Assembly: GCA_012064415.1 (NCBI GenBank)
Contig: SSNU01000120.1
Span: forward strand, 14,362 to 78,361
DNA length: 64,000 nt
Direction: 5' to 3'
DNA from: Gyrodactylus bullatarudis
Lineage: Eukaryota; Platyhelminthes; Monogenea; Gyrodactylidea; Gyrodactylidae
Made by a program: the position numbers and the translations under genes. The notes under the pieces were generated by a model, which was not told the origin of the DNA, did not search any database, and worked only from the letters and a program-made list of their open reading frames with translations. Position 1 is the stretch's first letter, and the number at the start of each line of letters is the position of its first letter. Below are positions 21,930 to 32,900 of this stretch, piece by piece.

Positions 21930-23424
21930 GTATAGATAGATAGATAATTTATTAGAACAACACATTTGTTCGCTAGCTTACATTTTAAATTTTCATTCAT
22001 CAAGTAGATTTTTTTTGGTCATAATAGTTTTAAACTTTTTAGTGTCTAAAATTTTTATATCTCTTGTTAGTTTATTATAATATTTTACAGTTCTTTTAAA
22101 TATGGCTAGTTTGGAAAAATTATTGCCTTCAGAAAGATTTATCCTCCGTCTCAGTCTACTTCCAAGTCTCTCAAGCTTCTTACATTTGTGGACCATTATA
22201 AGGCTTTGTAGGTCTCTTCTCTTTGATAGGGTGTGGCTTTTTTGATTGAGTATCCGTTGAGAGTCTTCAGATAGGTGCCTTTTGAATCGTTTGAAGGTTC
22301 GTTGGATTCTTCTTGACATGGTGGACGCCTCTGGATTCCAAATAGCAGAGCCAGCTTCAATGACTGGTCGGGCAAATATTGTATAAAGGAAAAGTTTCTT
22401 TCTATCCGTCTATATGCATTCATTGATTATGGTGCATCTTCTTTTGAATAGTTTTAGGGCATTTTCCATGTGCTTTCTGAAGTTGAAGGACGAACCATAT
22501 TGCATGCCAAGATCTCGGATATCATACGATTGTGTAATTATTTTGTTACCTAGTACAATAGAAAGGGAAGAAACAGAGTTATAATAGGGAATTATATAGA
22601 ATGACTTATCCTCATTAGGCTGTAGTCCAAGTTCTTTCAGTTGATTTAGGAGAGTAGCAAGAACTTCCTTAACCTTTGACTCTTGTATCGCTCCATTAAA
22701 GTCGAAAAAAATTTTGAAGTCATCAGCATATTTGAAAATTTTGGCTTCTTGTGTCTTTACTCTGGAAAAATAATGTTGAATAGGAGAGGACCAACTCGAG
22801 AGCCTTGAGGAACTCCAGAGCTGATCAACTCCTGTTCAGATTTAGTATCGTTGCAACAGACGAATTGCCTCCTATTGTATAGATATAATGATAGATATGT
22901 TAAAAGTTTTGAACAGATACCCAGGTTATGACATGTTTCAAGTATTTTGTCCGTAAACACTTTATCAAAGGCTTTAGATAAATCAATATATACTACAAGG
23001 ATCTTTCTACGATGCATTCTTAGTTCGTTTGTGTATGAGAGAAAAGAGTATATATTAGTTTCACAGGAGCGACCCTTACAGAAGCCATGCTGATTCGGAT
23101 CGATAATATTTATATCCAGAAGTTTTCTGATGCGAATAAATAAGTCAATGATTTTCATAAACACGCATTGTAGAGAAATGGGACGATATTCTGCAGAATT
23201 AGCCTTTGGTAGAGGAATAATCATAGAGACTAGGAATGCTTCAGGAATGTAAGATTCAACAAATGTTCGCTGGAAGAGATTGAACAGGCTAGTTAGGAAC
23301 GTTTTGTGACTTTTTAAGAGAATGTTCACACTGATTTTATAGAAGTCTTTTCGATTTTTAAAACGTAGGCTATTCAATAATTTGATAAAATCTTGATAAG
23401 ATATATATTGGTATATATCCATAG
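21930..23424 (-). pseudogene. Non-LTR retrotransposon reverse transcriptase, frameshifted
   Basis: Minus-strand pieces 23422-22757 and 22319-21993 belong to one RT ORF. The first piece has EYRPISLQCVFMKIIDLF, DPNQHGFCKGRSCETN, VVVYIDLSKAFDKV and SGVPQGSRVGPLLFNI. A frameshift follows near 22757, then KYADDFKIFFDF and a stop-interrupted thumb/C-terminal region ending KTIMTKKNLLDE. It is the same family as the copy at 45.4-47.2 kb. After the stop, the 3' end reads AATAAATT followed by a short (ATCT) repeat, as in CR1/L2-like elements with microsatellite tails. There is no endonuclease domain, so the copy is 5'-truncated and dead. Confidence 0.88.
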
Positions 23425-23725
23425 AGTCACTAGATTATGAAACTGAACTAACATAATCAATAGAATTTTCACATAAATAGAAAAATTTTATACCTTAACC
23501 AATCATTAATATTTGAGTTTTGTAACTGAAAATAGACCACAATAGTTAGTTGTTTTTGTCATACGAACGAAAATTTCTTTCTCAAACCACTTGAAATCTT
23601 TAGTCTATTTATTTGTCATGCAAATAAATAAATTACACACTGTAATTTAGAGTATTGAAAATTTCACGACAGTCTTCTGAGAAATACACGTACCCTATGA
23701 TAACAGGAGACAGCTCAATTCTACA

Positions 23726-26700
23726 ATGCAACTGAATAAATTTGCAAGGAATACTATTGTATTATTCCTTTTACAATTAGCGATTATTTATTTCCTTGTT
23801 TGGAATCAGAATATATTCAAGAACTATCGTAATGCTTCCAGCTTGATATTTGAAGAGAAACAATTTCCGTTTGATAAGTACAATATTTACTCAGAGAAAA
23901 TTTTCAAAACTAAACCAGAGACACTAGAAGAAATCATTGAATTTGTCGAAGCAAAAAAGATTCATAAATATAATGTGTTCGCATCGAATCGGTTGAGTGT
24001 TCATCGGCCCATTCCCGATGATCGTCCAGATGAATGCAAGGCTCTGATGAAAGGTTACAAGGACCTACCTAAAACGACAATAATCATGATCTTTCATAAC
24101 GAAGCGATATCAACACTCTTGAGATCGGTTCATTCAATTTGGGATAGGACACCGAGAGATCTTTTGAAAGAGCTAATTCTTGTAGATGATGCTTCAACAA
24201 TTCGTGAGTTTTTCATAAAAAATTTTCTTTTTCTCTTATCTCTTTATCAAGAAACTCGCACGGGAGTTTCAATACTCACTGGGGAATTTCGAAATTCCTG
24301 GAGTTCCGATATTCACAGTGACATAAGCATTTTTTAGCTTTGGGGTAAAAAGCTCAAATATCTGAATTTTTCAATTAACGTGAAGGAAAATGTCGAATAG
24401 ATTTTTTTTTACTAAATCTGGGGAATGAAATTTCGTTTGGTAAAGTTTCAATATACGATATACGAAAATTATATCGATATAAAATTTTTATATCACAAAA
24501 TTTTTAATCATGTTACGATATACTACGATACTTATTGTTTAGACTTTAATTATATACTACAATATTATGAAACTATATCATAATAAATTTACGATATACG
24601 ATATATCTGGACCAATGAAATTAAAGCATTCAACTATCAATTATGAATCATACTTGAGAATGCATTGCATATCCAAAATCATATCTATTTCAAGCTTATT
24701 TTATGACTCAAATTGAGTCACTTAATTCATGAGGAACCGTAGGAGCCCTTATTAGAAGTTATTTGAATTTTAATTTTTAGCTGAGTGTCTGAAATGTGGA
24801 AAAGTATTAAAATTAAACACTAATTCCACAACTCCACTTTTTTTAATGTATCATAATACAATATATCGAATGGTGATATATTGCTACGAAATATATCGTG
24901 TGTTACAAACTCACTTTATAAAACAAAATTTTACTCTCTAGGAATGATTTCACCTATCAGAGGATCCCAATTCTGTTTATAATTTTGTATAAATATCTAG
25001 CCGGTGTAAGAGTCTGATGAGAACCGGTGAAATAAAAGCTATTATTACTAATGAAGTTATTACAAGTGAATTATTCACTTGTCTTCCAATCCTCATTAAA
25101 ATCAAAATCTAATATAGTTGAAAAAGTTCGGCAATATTTCCCACAAAATAATAGATTTTTGTAAATTCAACTTGAATTTTAGAATTTCTAAAAAAATATT
25201 AAAAAACCATTAGAGGAAAACCTGAAAGACCTGGATTTATACATTGAACAAATCCCAAATACTCGTATCATTAGACTTAAAGAACGCCAAGGATCGATTC
25301 GCGCTCGTCTCCTTGTTGTCCCAGAAGCAAATACCCCAACTCTGACTTTCCTTGATGCACATGTGGAAGTAACTCATGGCTGGCTAGAGCCATTGCTTCA
25401 CCATGTGAAAGAACACGAAAATTGGACTGTTGAACCGATAATTGCAGATATGAATGATGATGACTTTACCATACCGTATCGTCCACCTTCATCAGCTCGA
25501 GTTGCCGGTTTCTTTTGGAATTTCTACTTCAAATGGTATCATCCTCTGCAGAGAAGTTCAGTATTCAAACCAATATCGTAAGTAACATAAGTAGGTCTAA
25601 TCAAACATCACTCTAGAGCCCCGATGCAATGCGGTGGGACATTTACTATAAATACAGAATTTTTCAAAAAAATCGGTCTTTGGGATGAAGGAATGGATCT
25701 TTATGGTGCAGACAATGTTGAATTGTCAATCAGAGTAAGTTACTCGGCGAATTTTAAACTTTAAGTTTAGATAGGATTGAATGTGGACCCAAAAACAAAC
25801 CAAGATATGAAGATATTCTTAGATTTCCTGTTAGAAGGAATGTCATTGAACAAATATGTTTGTCCTATTAGAAAAACAAAAATCTCGATCAAAGAAAAGA
25901 TTTTAATATTCATATACAGTATTTACTGTATTTACAAAACTTAGCCATAATTATCAAGAATAATTAATCCCTTGTCGAAATAATAAATTTTATCTTTAAT
26001 TACACACCAGGACACTTTTAGAAAATTTTTGCAATAGGATCTTGCTCCAAACATTTTCTGGATCGAAATTTTGGGCTGATTTCAGATCTGTAATTATATT
26101 TTCTAGATTGTGTCTGGTTTTCGAGATATATTGAAAAAACCGAATTTGAGAATTAAAAAAAAATAAATAATTTCAAACAATTAAATTTTTATTAAAGTAA
26201 AAAATTCAACTAACTAATTAGAATCACAATTAAAAACGTTTTTACTTGACAATTTTCCCAATCTTGTTTATCTTATTTTAGAAGCATAAACAGGTAATTT
26301 TGAGTTGTTCAATTTTATCATTTCAACAGGTGATTTTAGTAATTTTACGTTAATTTCGTTTGATAAATCTAATATGTGCCTTAGATGAATTTCAAAAATC
26401 TAATTTTAATTTTAAAAGACATGGCTCTGCCATGGTGAGATCAAGAAAATCCCATGCAGTAAAATTGTTCACCTGACGAGAAATGTTACACCGGAACGTT
26501 ACAAGAGTCCGTCTGCTTTACATTTCAAGAAAAACGGTGATAGATTGGCAAAAATCTGGCTAGATGAATACGCTGATGTGTACTATTACATGACTGGGCC
26601 TAGGCTAAGCGACATTGGAGATACTAGCCGACTCGAAAGGTTGCGAAGAGACCTAAAGTGTAAAACCTTCAAATGGTATTTGGATAATATATTTCCTCAA

Positions 26701-29700
26701 CTTTCTGATCCCCTTGCTGCTAGGAAATTTGGTGTTGTGAGAGATGAAAATCCATTTTTGTATCTGTTAATTGAATAAAACTTGAAAATATTCTCTAGAT
26801 GAGACACAGAATATCGAATTCTTGTCTTCAATATGATGCTATTACGAATAGTCAGCCAAGATTTGAAAGGTGTCGCAATGCATCGATTTCTAAAGTATGT
26901 TTCCTCAAGAAAAATACAACATAGTTACAATTGTATCTTCATTTTTGTTTTTTTATTTTAGATTTTTGGCTTTTGGGGATAAGTGCTCAAGTCTTTTTAT
27001 TATCTCTAATTCGATGCAGAAAAGTTACACATCTTGCCTTTAGAGATAAGACTCAGTGTGTATCTAATTTATAAGCTAGTAAAGAAACAATCCAGACATG
27101 TATGGCAGGCAATACAAAGAGACTTGAGCACATTTCCCTCGACATCAAAACCCTGGTTACAATATTATTTGCAATTAGAAAGCTACTTAATATGAAGATG
27201 AGAATTGAATATTTTTGCTCAAAAACTTTTATCTTCTAATAGTCAGATAGACAAATATATATATTTTCTGAATTCCGTAACGAAATGAGTCCATAAGGTG
27301 TTGGAATAAAAAAATTCAACCGAACAAAAATTGGGTAATATTTTGAAATACAAAAATGTACCAGATTTCAACTCTTTCAACGATGAATTTTTGTCAAATT
27401 TTGATTTTGCTTCAAAAAACTCGATTCTACAAAATTTTTCATTTCAAGGAAAGAAGAATGAGAAGCCAAAATTTTTATAAAGAAAGGCATAGATAGGGCT
27501 TCAACAAAAATAGGAAATGAAAGCTCTAATTTATGAAAATGTTGGCATCTCTCTCTTCTTTCCTTGAAATGAACTCAGCATCGGTATTCAAAGTGTTCTA
27601 ATAGTATTTCTTGTTGTGATCAGTCTATAATAATTTTATTTGTTGAGTCAATATTTTTTGAATCACATCACTCATATCAAGAGGTCAAATTTCAAATTCA
27701 TACAAAATCAATTGAAAATAAATTTTAGTTCCAATACTCATGTAGACAGAGCCGTTTTTTCAGATTCTGAAATTTGGGATATCAATAAAAAGCTCAAATA
27801 TCTGGATTTTTCATTTATCGCGAATGAAAACGACTCGAAATAACGAAATTCAACTTTTTTATAGCTTAATTAATAGAGAAAAAGGTATTCTTATAATTTC
27901 TAATGGCAAATTGGAAAAAAATCGATTAATCTTGAATCTTGGATTATCGCAAAATCACTCTGGTTGTTAAATATTTGCTCGGGTAAACTTGGATATTTCA
28001 TTTTTATTAAACTAATTCATTGTCTAATGAAGCGAATATTGAACACTCTCTTTCACTGAAAAATTTTCAGATTGATTCACATTTATTTTATATTTTTTAA
28101 AGAATTATTTAAAAAACCATTAGAGGAAAACCTGGAGGACCTGGATTTATACATTGGACAAATCCCAAATACTCGTATCATTAGACTAAAAGAACTTATT
28201 CTTTCACGTATTTAATTTGAATCGTATCATTTCAGCTTTAAAAAACTAGCGATTCATATCGAATCTCAGATTATTGCAAAGTCACTAATAATGAAATCAG
28301 CATCGGTAACTCAGTTCAAAACCAATGTCTCAGTGTTAAAAATTTTTCAGATGAAAAAGAATATGAATTTTTTTTCGGATTTTATTGATTCCAACAACTT
28401 TTCGCCTCATTTCATAATGCAATTCAGGACATGTTTGTCTTTCTGACTATCCCGAGAAAAATTAATCAAGTTTTTCAGTAAAAAATGATAAATTTTCATC
28501 TTCATATCAAGTGTAGCTTTAGTTGAACTATTTTTTTACTATCCCACAAATGGCCATAGTTCACAAAAAATATATTGAGTCTCTAATAAATATTCTATGA
28601 ATAAATACATATTCTAGAGATACGTAATTATCACACACTGCATATAAAAGATATGTATTGCTCACGTATTCTTCACCTAAACGAACCTAATGAATTTAGA
28701 AATTTTGTTTTCTCAAATTGATCTTGTTTATTTTCTTTTAGGACAAGAAAGAATTCATTGTATGTCTTTTTTTCCAAAGAAGCCACTTCTCGAATCTTTT
28801 AACTTGATCACATTAAAACTCTATAAAAAGCTTCAATAAGAAATTATTTTCTTCGGATGATCACATACAGGTGCTGCAATAAAACTATATTAAAAATTAA
28901 CTGAGTTAGGGTAAATTAAGTTTGAAATATTTTGTTGAGTTCATGCTTGGACGATATGTACTTCTGATTATACTTCTGTATGTCAAAAAAAAATTTCCAA
29001 AATTGATCCAAAATTCCAAATCTGGTCTCAGAATTTAAAAGTTGGGTTTAGTTTGGGAGATATTGAAAAATGAGAATTTTAGGAAAATTGAGAGTAGTTT
29101 TTCGATTAAATTAATTTGAAGAAGCAATTAAACCTAATTATAATTAGGCTCATTATGTAGAGCAATTAATTCTGCGTCGATTAGTATATAGATCAATGTC
29201 GCACCTACTCAGAACTGGCGAAAATTTTAAATTAGAACTTCAAAGGGTAGAAAAAATCATCGAAAAAATTTCATAGTTTTCTTCAAGATTTTTCGCTCTT
29301 TCGATTGAGCATACTTTGAAGAAAATTGGATATCATCTTCTGGGTCAAATTGATCAGTTTTTATGTTCCGTTTTGTAAAGAAAAATTTAAAAAAAATTGC
29401 ATGCCTTTTTTGTAACCAATCAGAATAGAGAACGTCAAAATAACCAATCACGTTTACAATTCAGTGAGTCATGCAATATTTTTGATTAGTTTTTATCCTT
29501 ACCACATTAAAAATTATACGATCTTGTAGAGCGCTTAATTTAGCACCGGATAGCATTTTGAAATTCCAAAATATCTAATTTTAAGCCTGAGATATCAACA
29601 ATTTTAAGTCATGAAATTAATGAATTATAGGATGAATAATATTTATTGAAAAAAAAGAACCCTCCCTGCATATACACATTTGTATACCGAATATACCACC

Positions 29701-30682
29701 CTAACCCATCGGTTCGTTGTCCGGAAAAGTACAATCCTACCAAAATTTCATTCCCATCACGTAACGTTTCCGAATAGTCATGAACCGGAATTTTGAATGC
29801 AGAAATGATATTACAAAATTCTGTTACATAAGTAGTTATTATTTCGGACAGAAGTATATGATGCCAATAACTGATGATTTCCAATTAGTTATAAATGCCT
29901 ATTTCAGTTATAACTTTCCACTCAACCGGAATTTTACTCCGACAAAAGCATGTATTTCCTGAATATCGAATTTTGATCATGACTTTCTGGAATCTAGATC
30001 ATTTGAAAAACATCAATTTTTAAGGAAATTATGGGCTATTTCAAATCTTGAAGTAGCGTCAAATTCCCATTTCTTTGAACTTTGCTGGTTTAATAGTAAG
30101 TGAGGGATCAAAAATTGATTTTATAGGATCACAATTAAACAGAGAAATCAAATATGTAGGGCCTGATTCTGAGAATAACCCCATCATCTTGTGTAAATTG
30201 AACATTTTTGAAAATTGATGAAATTTTGATGATACAAAATCCCTGAAAAATTACGACTGCATCTAAAGTTTTATGGTGATAATATTAACAATCTTTAAAT
30301 GTTGTAAATTTCCTTACTCATAAATAACTTCTTTTCCTTTTCATGAGCTATGAACGAATGAAAAATTTAAAAATTTTAAAGTATAGATCAACGATCTGGT
30401 GGTTATACCCAAATGGACTCTTGAGGCATGACACTGGATGCTTCAACCCAATGAATCCTAGTGAGATAGCTGAGTGCAATCCGGAAGATTACAGGTTAAT
30501 ATTAGAGTATAACGAAGTAAGTCAATGTTTTATGGTTAATCCTTTAGACTGACAAAAGCCTTAGGCATAATGGAAAGTGTTTACGATTCCTTTCGGATTG
30601 GATCATTCTCGGACCTTGTTCAAAGACCGACGACTTGATAGTCCTGGAATATGTCCCAGTTGGTAGCATTGAAGATAACTAA
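23726..30682 (+). CDS. Polypeptide N-acetylgalactosaminyltransferase (GalNAc-T, GT27), seven exons
   Basis: Inferred exons: 23726-24203, 25214-25577, 25617-25734, 26419-26736, 26799-26894, 30382-30516, 30548-30682. They total 1644 nt, 547 aa, the usual family length. GalNAc-T starts mucin-type O-glycosylation by transferring GalNAc from UDP-GalNAc to Ser/Thr in the Golgi. Residues 1-8 are cytosolic, 9-26 form a type II membrane anchor, then comes the stem. The catalytic domain includes IIMIFHNEAISTLLRSVHS, LILVDDAS, the Mn-binding D207-A-H209, KKIGLWDEGMDLYGADNVE and CKTFKWYLDNIFPQ. The ricin-type lectin domain spans exons 5-7 (NSCLQY, LLRHDTGCF, LRHNGKCLRF). Oddities: the usual WGGEN is YGADN, so the catalytic Glu is Asp313. 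The sugar-binding Asp of the 'CLD' motif is Gln, Asn or Arg in the three lectin repeats. Introns range from 31 bp to 3487 bp; the longest is full of transposons. A stop at 26776 is reached only if intron 4 is retained, giving a lectin-less form. Confidence 0.88.
24985..25150 (+). repeat. LTR-like fragment (type F) in GalNAc-T intron 1
   Basis: Has a TATAAATA box, 'gccggtgtaagagtctgatg', AATAAAAGC, then 'ttcacttgtcttccaatcct'. It matches 21480-21560 reversed and, more loosely, 18.8 and 19.9 kb. TATA followed by a poly(A) signal in a repeated unit is suggestive of an LTR, but ends are not defined. Confidence 0.5.
26967..27150 (+). mobile_element. MITE family D copy in GalNAc-T intron 5
   Basis: Ends read 'ggggataagtgctcaagtct' and, reversed, 'gacttgagcacatttccctc'. 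The body contains 'cacatcttgcctttagagat', 'actcagtgtgtatctaattt' and 'tataagctagtaaagaaaca', shared with 54743-54924. Confidence 0.7.
27179..28521. mobile_element. Foldback/TIR element, type C, in GalNAc-T intron 5
   Basis: Terminal inverted repeats of about 130 bp start 'aaagctacttaatatgaaga' on the left and 'cttcatatcaagtgtagctt' on the right. They continue through 'atagtcagatagacaaa' and its imperfect complement. The 1.34-kb element encodes no transposase. Its interior holds a copy of part of GalNAc-T exon 2 (28105-28198). A short segment near 27787-27842 resembles the start of GalNAc-T intron 1 (24343-24405). Confidence 0.7.
28105..28198 (+). pseudogene. Duplicated piece of GalNAc-T exon 2
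   Basis: About 91 bp match 25203-25294 with only four or so differences. The match spans the exon 2 acceptor region and encodes the EENLEDLDLYIGQIPNTRII segment. The copy then diverges abruptly and hits stops. It sits inside the TIR element of intron 5, so it is a captured or duplicated exon fragment, not a usable exon. Confidence 0.88.
28522..29974. other. Remainder of GalNAc-T intron 5
   Basis: AT-rich. A short motif 'tagagc(a/g)(a/c)tta(a)tt(c/t)' plus 'tgcgtcga' is shared between 20125, 29160 and 29530 and marks an old repeat. Open frames at 29.6-29.96 kb show no family resemblance. Nothing else was identified. Confidence 0.45.
29975..30295. repeat. Foldback superfamily, type B half-copy
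   Basis: Contains 'ttcaaatcttgaagtagcgt', 'aaattcccat', 'ggatcacaattaa' and 'aaaattgatgaaattttga' in the same order as the arms at 43.5 kb. Only one arm is present. It lies just upstream of the lectin-domain exon 30382-30516. Confidence 0.7.
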
Positions 30683-31654
30683 GAATATATATGATACCAA
30701 AGATTTTTAATTGAGCACGACTATTTTTAACTCAATTAAACTGGCTTTAAAAATGATAATTAAAGGTTCAAAAGTTGCATAGTACCCTGGGTTCCGAAGT
30801 TACAACCTACTAAAATTAACTATTTCAACTTTTAAATAACTATTTTTAGTAACTTAAATTCCCATGTCGTGTTTAGTTATAATCCCTAATTCTGATCGGT
30901 CCTTGAAATCTCTACCAATCAGATAATGCTCAATTTACCGATACAATCAAAAATTGAGTGTGGGGAATCATTTTTCGATTACCTTATCACAAAAAAGCTG
31001 AAGTTCAAAAATTAATACCCTTATGAATTCACTGAAATATGCAATCGTATGTATCCCCTGTAGAAATTTGAAAACCGATAGATTTAACATGATGAAGATT
31101 TTTAATAAAAAATTTCAATAAAAAGATTAATTATTAATTTTCAAATCCCATTACTTTTGAGTAGATCATATAATATACTAAAAATAGTCATTTTTTCTAT
31201 CTTTTGTATACTATTTTGCGATTTTAAGCTATTATTTTTGAGGCTCTGATGATCACTCATTGATTCAGTAAATAAATTTTCGATTCTAAGCTTCTAATTG
31301 AAATGAAATTGGATAACGATTGGATTATAAGTTATAATTTATAACTGTTCCGGACTCAAGTCCCATAATCACATATAAAATTATGTATATTACTATTATA
31401 AACAAATATCCACAAGATTATTTATTTCATACTGATTACTTCTTTTAATGAATAAAATACTTTTCCTGAAACCACAAACACGTGCTCTTGTTACTCCGTA
31501 CCATAAACATAACAATAACAAAATAATCTAATTTTTCATCAGAAGACGAAAAGGATTCGTTGGAATCCTGATCATGTTGACTACTTTTTAAAGTTTTGAA
31601 GTAAAAAATATCTGAAAAAATATTTTTCAGAAAAAATTTGATGAAAAATTTCAT
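30683..31654. other. Intergenic after GalNAc-T
   Basis: No canonical AATAAA close to the stop and no supported gene; AT-rich sequence only. Confidence 0.4.
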
Positions 31655-32222
31655 TGATTTGAAAGTGACAGAGTGACCGAAAAAAAGTTTTTCTTAATGA
31701 AGACTAAGCAAGAAGATAAAATTTGCTAAATGGTGTCTGCCTCATTATCGTTTCAGACTTGATTTTCGATTTCATGATCATTTTAAAGATTTGAAAATCA
31801 ACGAAATTCTTCCTAAATTTTGGATCTCTTTTCACTTTGTTAGTGATCATCTACAGCTGTTCTTCTTATAAAAAATCTTTAACAAATTCGAAATCTTGAT
31901 GAAAAAATCGAGATTTCTGTAAAAATCATAGATTCCCAATGTTGTATACGTGGGGGAAGGAGGAAGAGAAGTTTGAGTATTAATAGTATTCATATTTATT
32001 AAACATAATAAGTATATTCTTTAGGATTTCTTGATATAGTTCTAGTTATATCTCTTTAAATTCAATTGTAGCGCCTTGTTGTTTGGTCTTGTCTTGGCGG
32101 TTCATAGCGTCCAGGTCTTTGTTTTACTTTATTTATAAAAAGAGGTAAATTAATCATGAATGTTTATAATAAGATATAATCAAGGCAGGATATAACATCC
32201 AACTTCATATCAACCAACTTTA
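31655..32222. repeat. Foldback superfamily, type A, split by a solo LTR
   Basis: Core arm blocks at 31655-31830 are followed by the right terminus 'gatgaaaaaatcgagatttc' ... 'gattcccaa'. The terminus is interrupted and resumes at 32199 with 'ccaacttcatatcaacc'. The unbroken version at 6570-6645 gives the empty site. Confidence 0.8.
31940..32197 (+). mobile_element. Solo LTR with target-site duplication
   Basis: A 258-bp insert begins TGTTGTATAC and ends GATATAACA. It has TG...CA ends with a short terminal inverted repeat (TGTTRTAT) and is flanked by a CCAA duplication (31936-31939 and 32199-32202). It interrupts an otherwise conserved foldback terminus. This is what recombination between the two LTRs of a retrotransposon leaves behind. 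No internal coding sequence remains. Confidence 0.75.
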
Positions 32223-32224
32223 TA

Positions 32225-32400
32225 TTGATATTGAGAAACTTCATCTGTTCACTCTCCTAATTTCAAATCAATAAAAAACTTGAATCAAAGTTGGAAATTT
32301 GAAAAAGTAGGCTTAATAATAATCCAGATTCCAAAAAATGCCATCCTATTCGTTTTGTTGAATTGAGTTTTTTTGTAAAAATCCTTGATTCTCATCTTTA
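32225..32400. repeat. Foldback superfamily, degraded half-copy
   Basis: Shows 'ctcctaatttcaaatcaata', then 'gattccaaaaaatgcc' and 'tttgtaaaaatccttgattc', ending in a decayed terminus. It abuts the previous copy. Confidence 0.55.
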
Positions 32401-32900
32401 TTATTGACCTTCAATTGATCTACTATATGCTGTCTATTGATAAGATACTTTGACAATTCTCTTACATTGTTTAAAATGAAGAATACATTTTCAAATCAAA
32501 GTCATTGTTCTTTCAACTTCTTTTTCTCATTATTCAATGTTCTAATAGATTTTAGGTCTCAATAAAGCGTCTGATTCTTCTGACGAAGGTATTTTACTAA
32601 TACCCAAACTTCTGGAAGAGAATTTGAATAATAGAGTTGAACTAGTAACTATATACAGGCATACCCCAGAGATGGATGCGGAAAATTAACCCCCTTCTTC
32701 TCTGCACCCAAAATAAATATAAAATTTGTATCATTACTTTAAAGTAGACTCAGCAAGAGTTTTGAATCTCAAGAATTAGTTTTTCTTGATTTTTACACCA
32801 TTGTAAAGATCGTTTTCTTTAGATCAGAACCATATAATCTACTGTATATCTATCAAATTAATCTATCTAGATCGAGTTAAAGTTTCTCATAAATTTTTTT

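Larger units (their letters stand above)
21401..23490. repeat. Direct repeat of about 57 bp bracketing a transposon cluster
   Basis: Sequence at 21401-21457 ('atgaaactggactaatataa') recurs at 23433-23490 ('atgaaactgaactaacataa') with about 90% identity and in the same orientation. Between them lie a type F fragment, a MITE E copy and a non-LTR retrotransposon. The unit is too long for an ordinary LINE target duplication. Confidence 0.6.

Noticed and set aside
21993..22423. Basic Arg/Lys-rich host protein
   Set aside because: It is the C-terminal part of the frameshifted reverse transcriptase, matching the end of the 45.4-kb ORF.
26545..26778. GalNAc-T ending at 26778 without a lectin domain
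   Set aside because: A donor at 26737 and lectin-encoding exons in phase downstream restore the full family length; kept only as an intron-retention possibility.
29609..29962. Genes on either strand at 29.6-29.96 kb
   Set aside because: Opposed overlapping frames without family resemblance, splice context or repeats, inside a transposon-rich intron.
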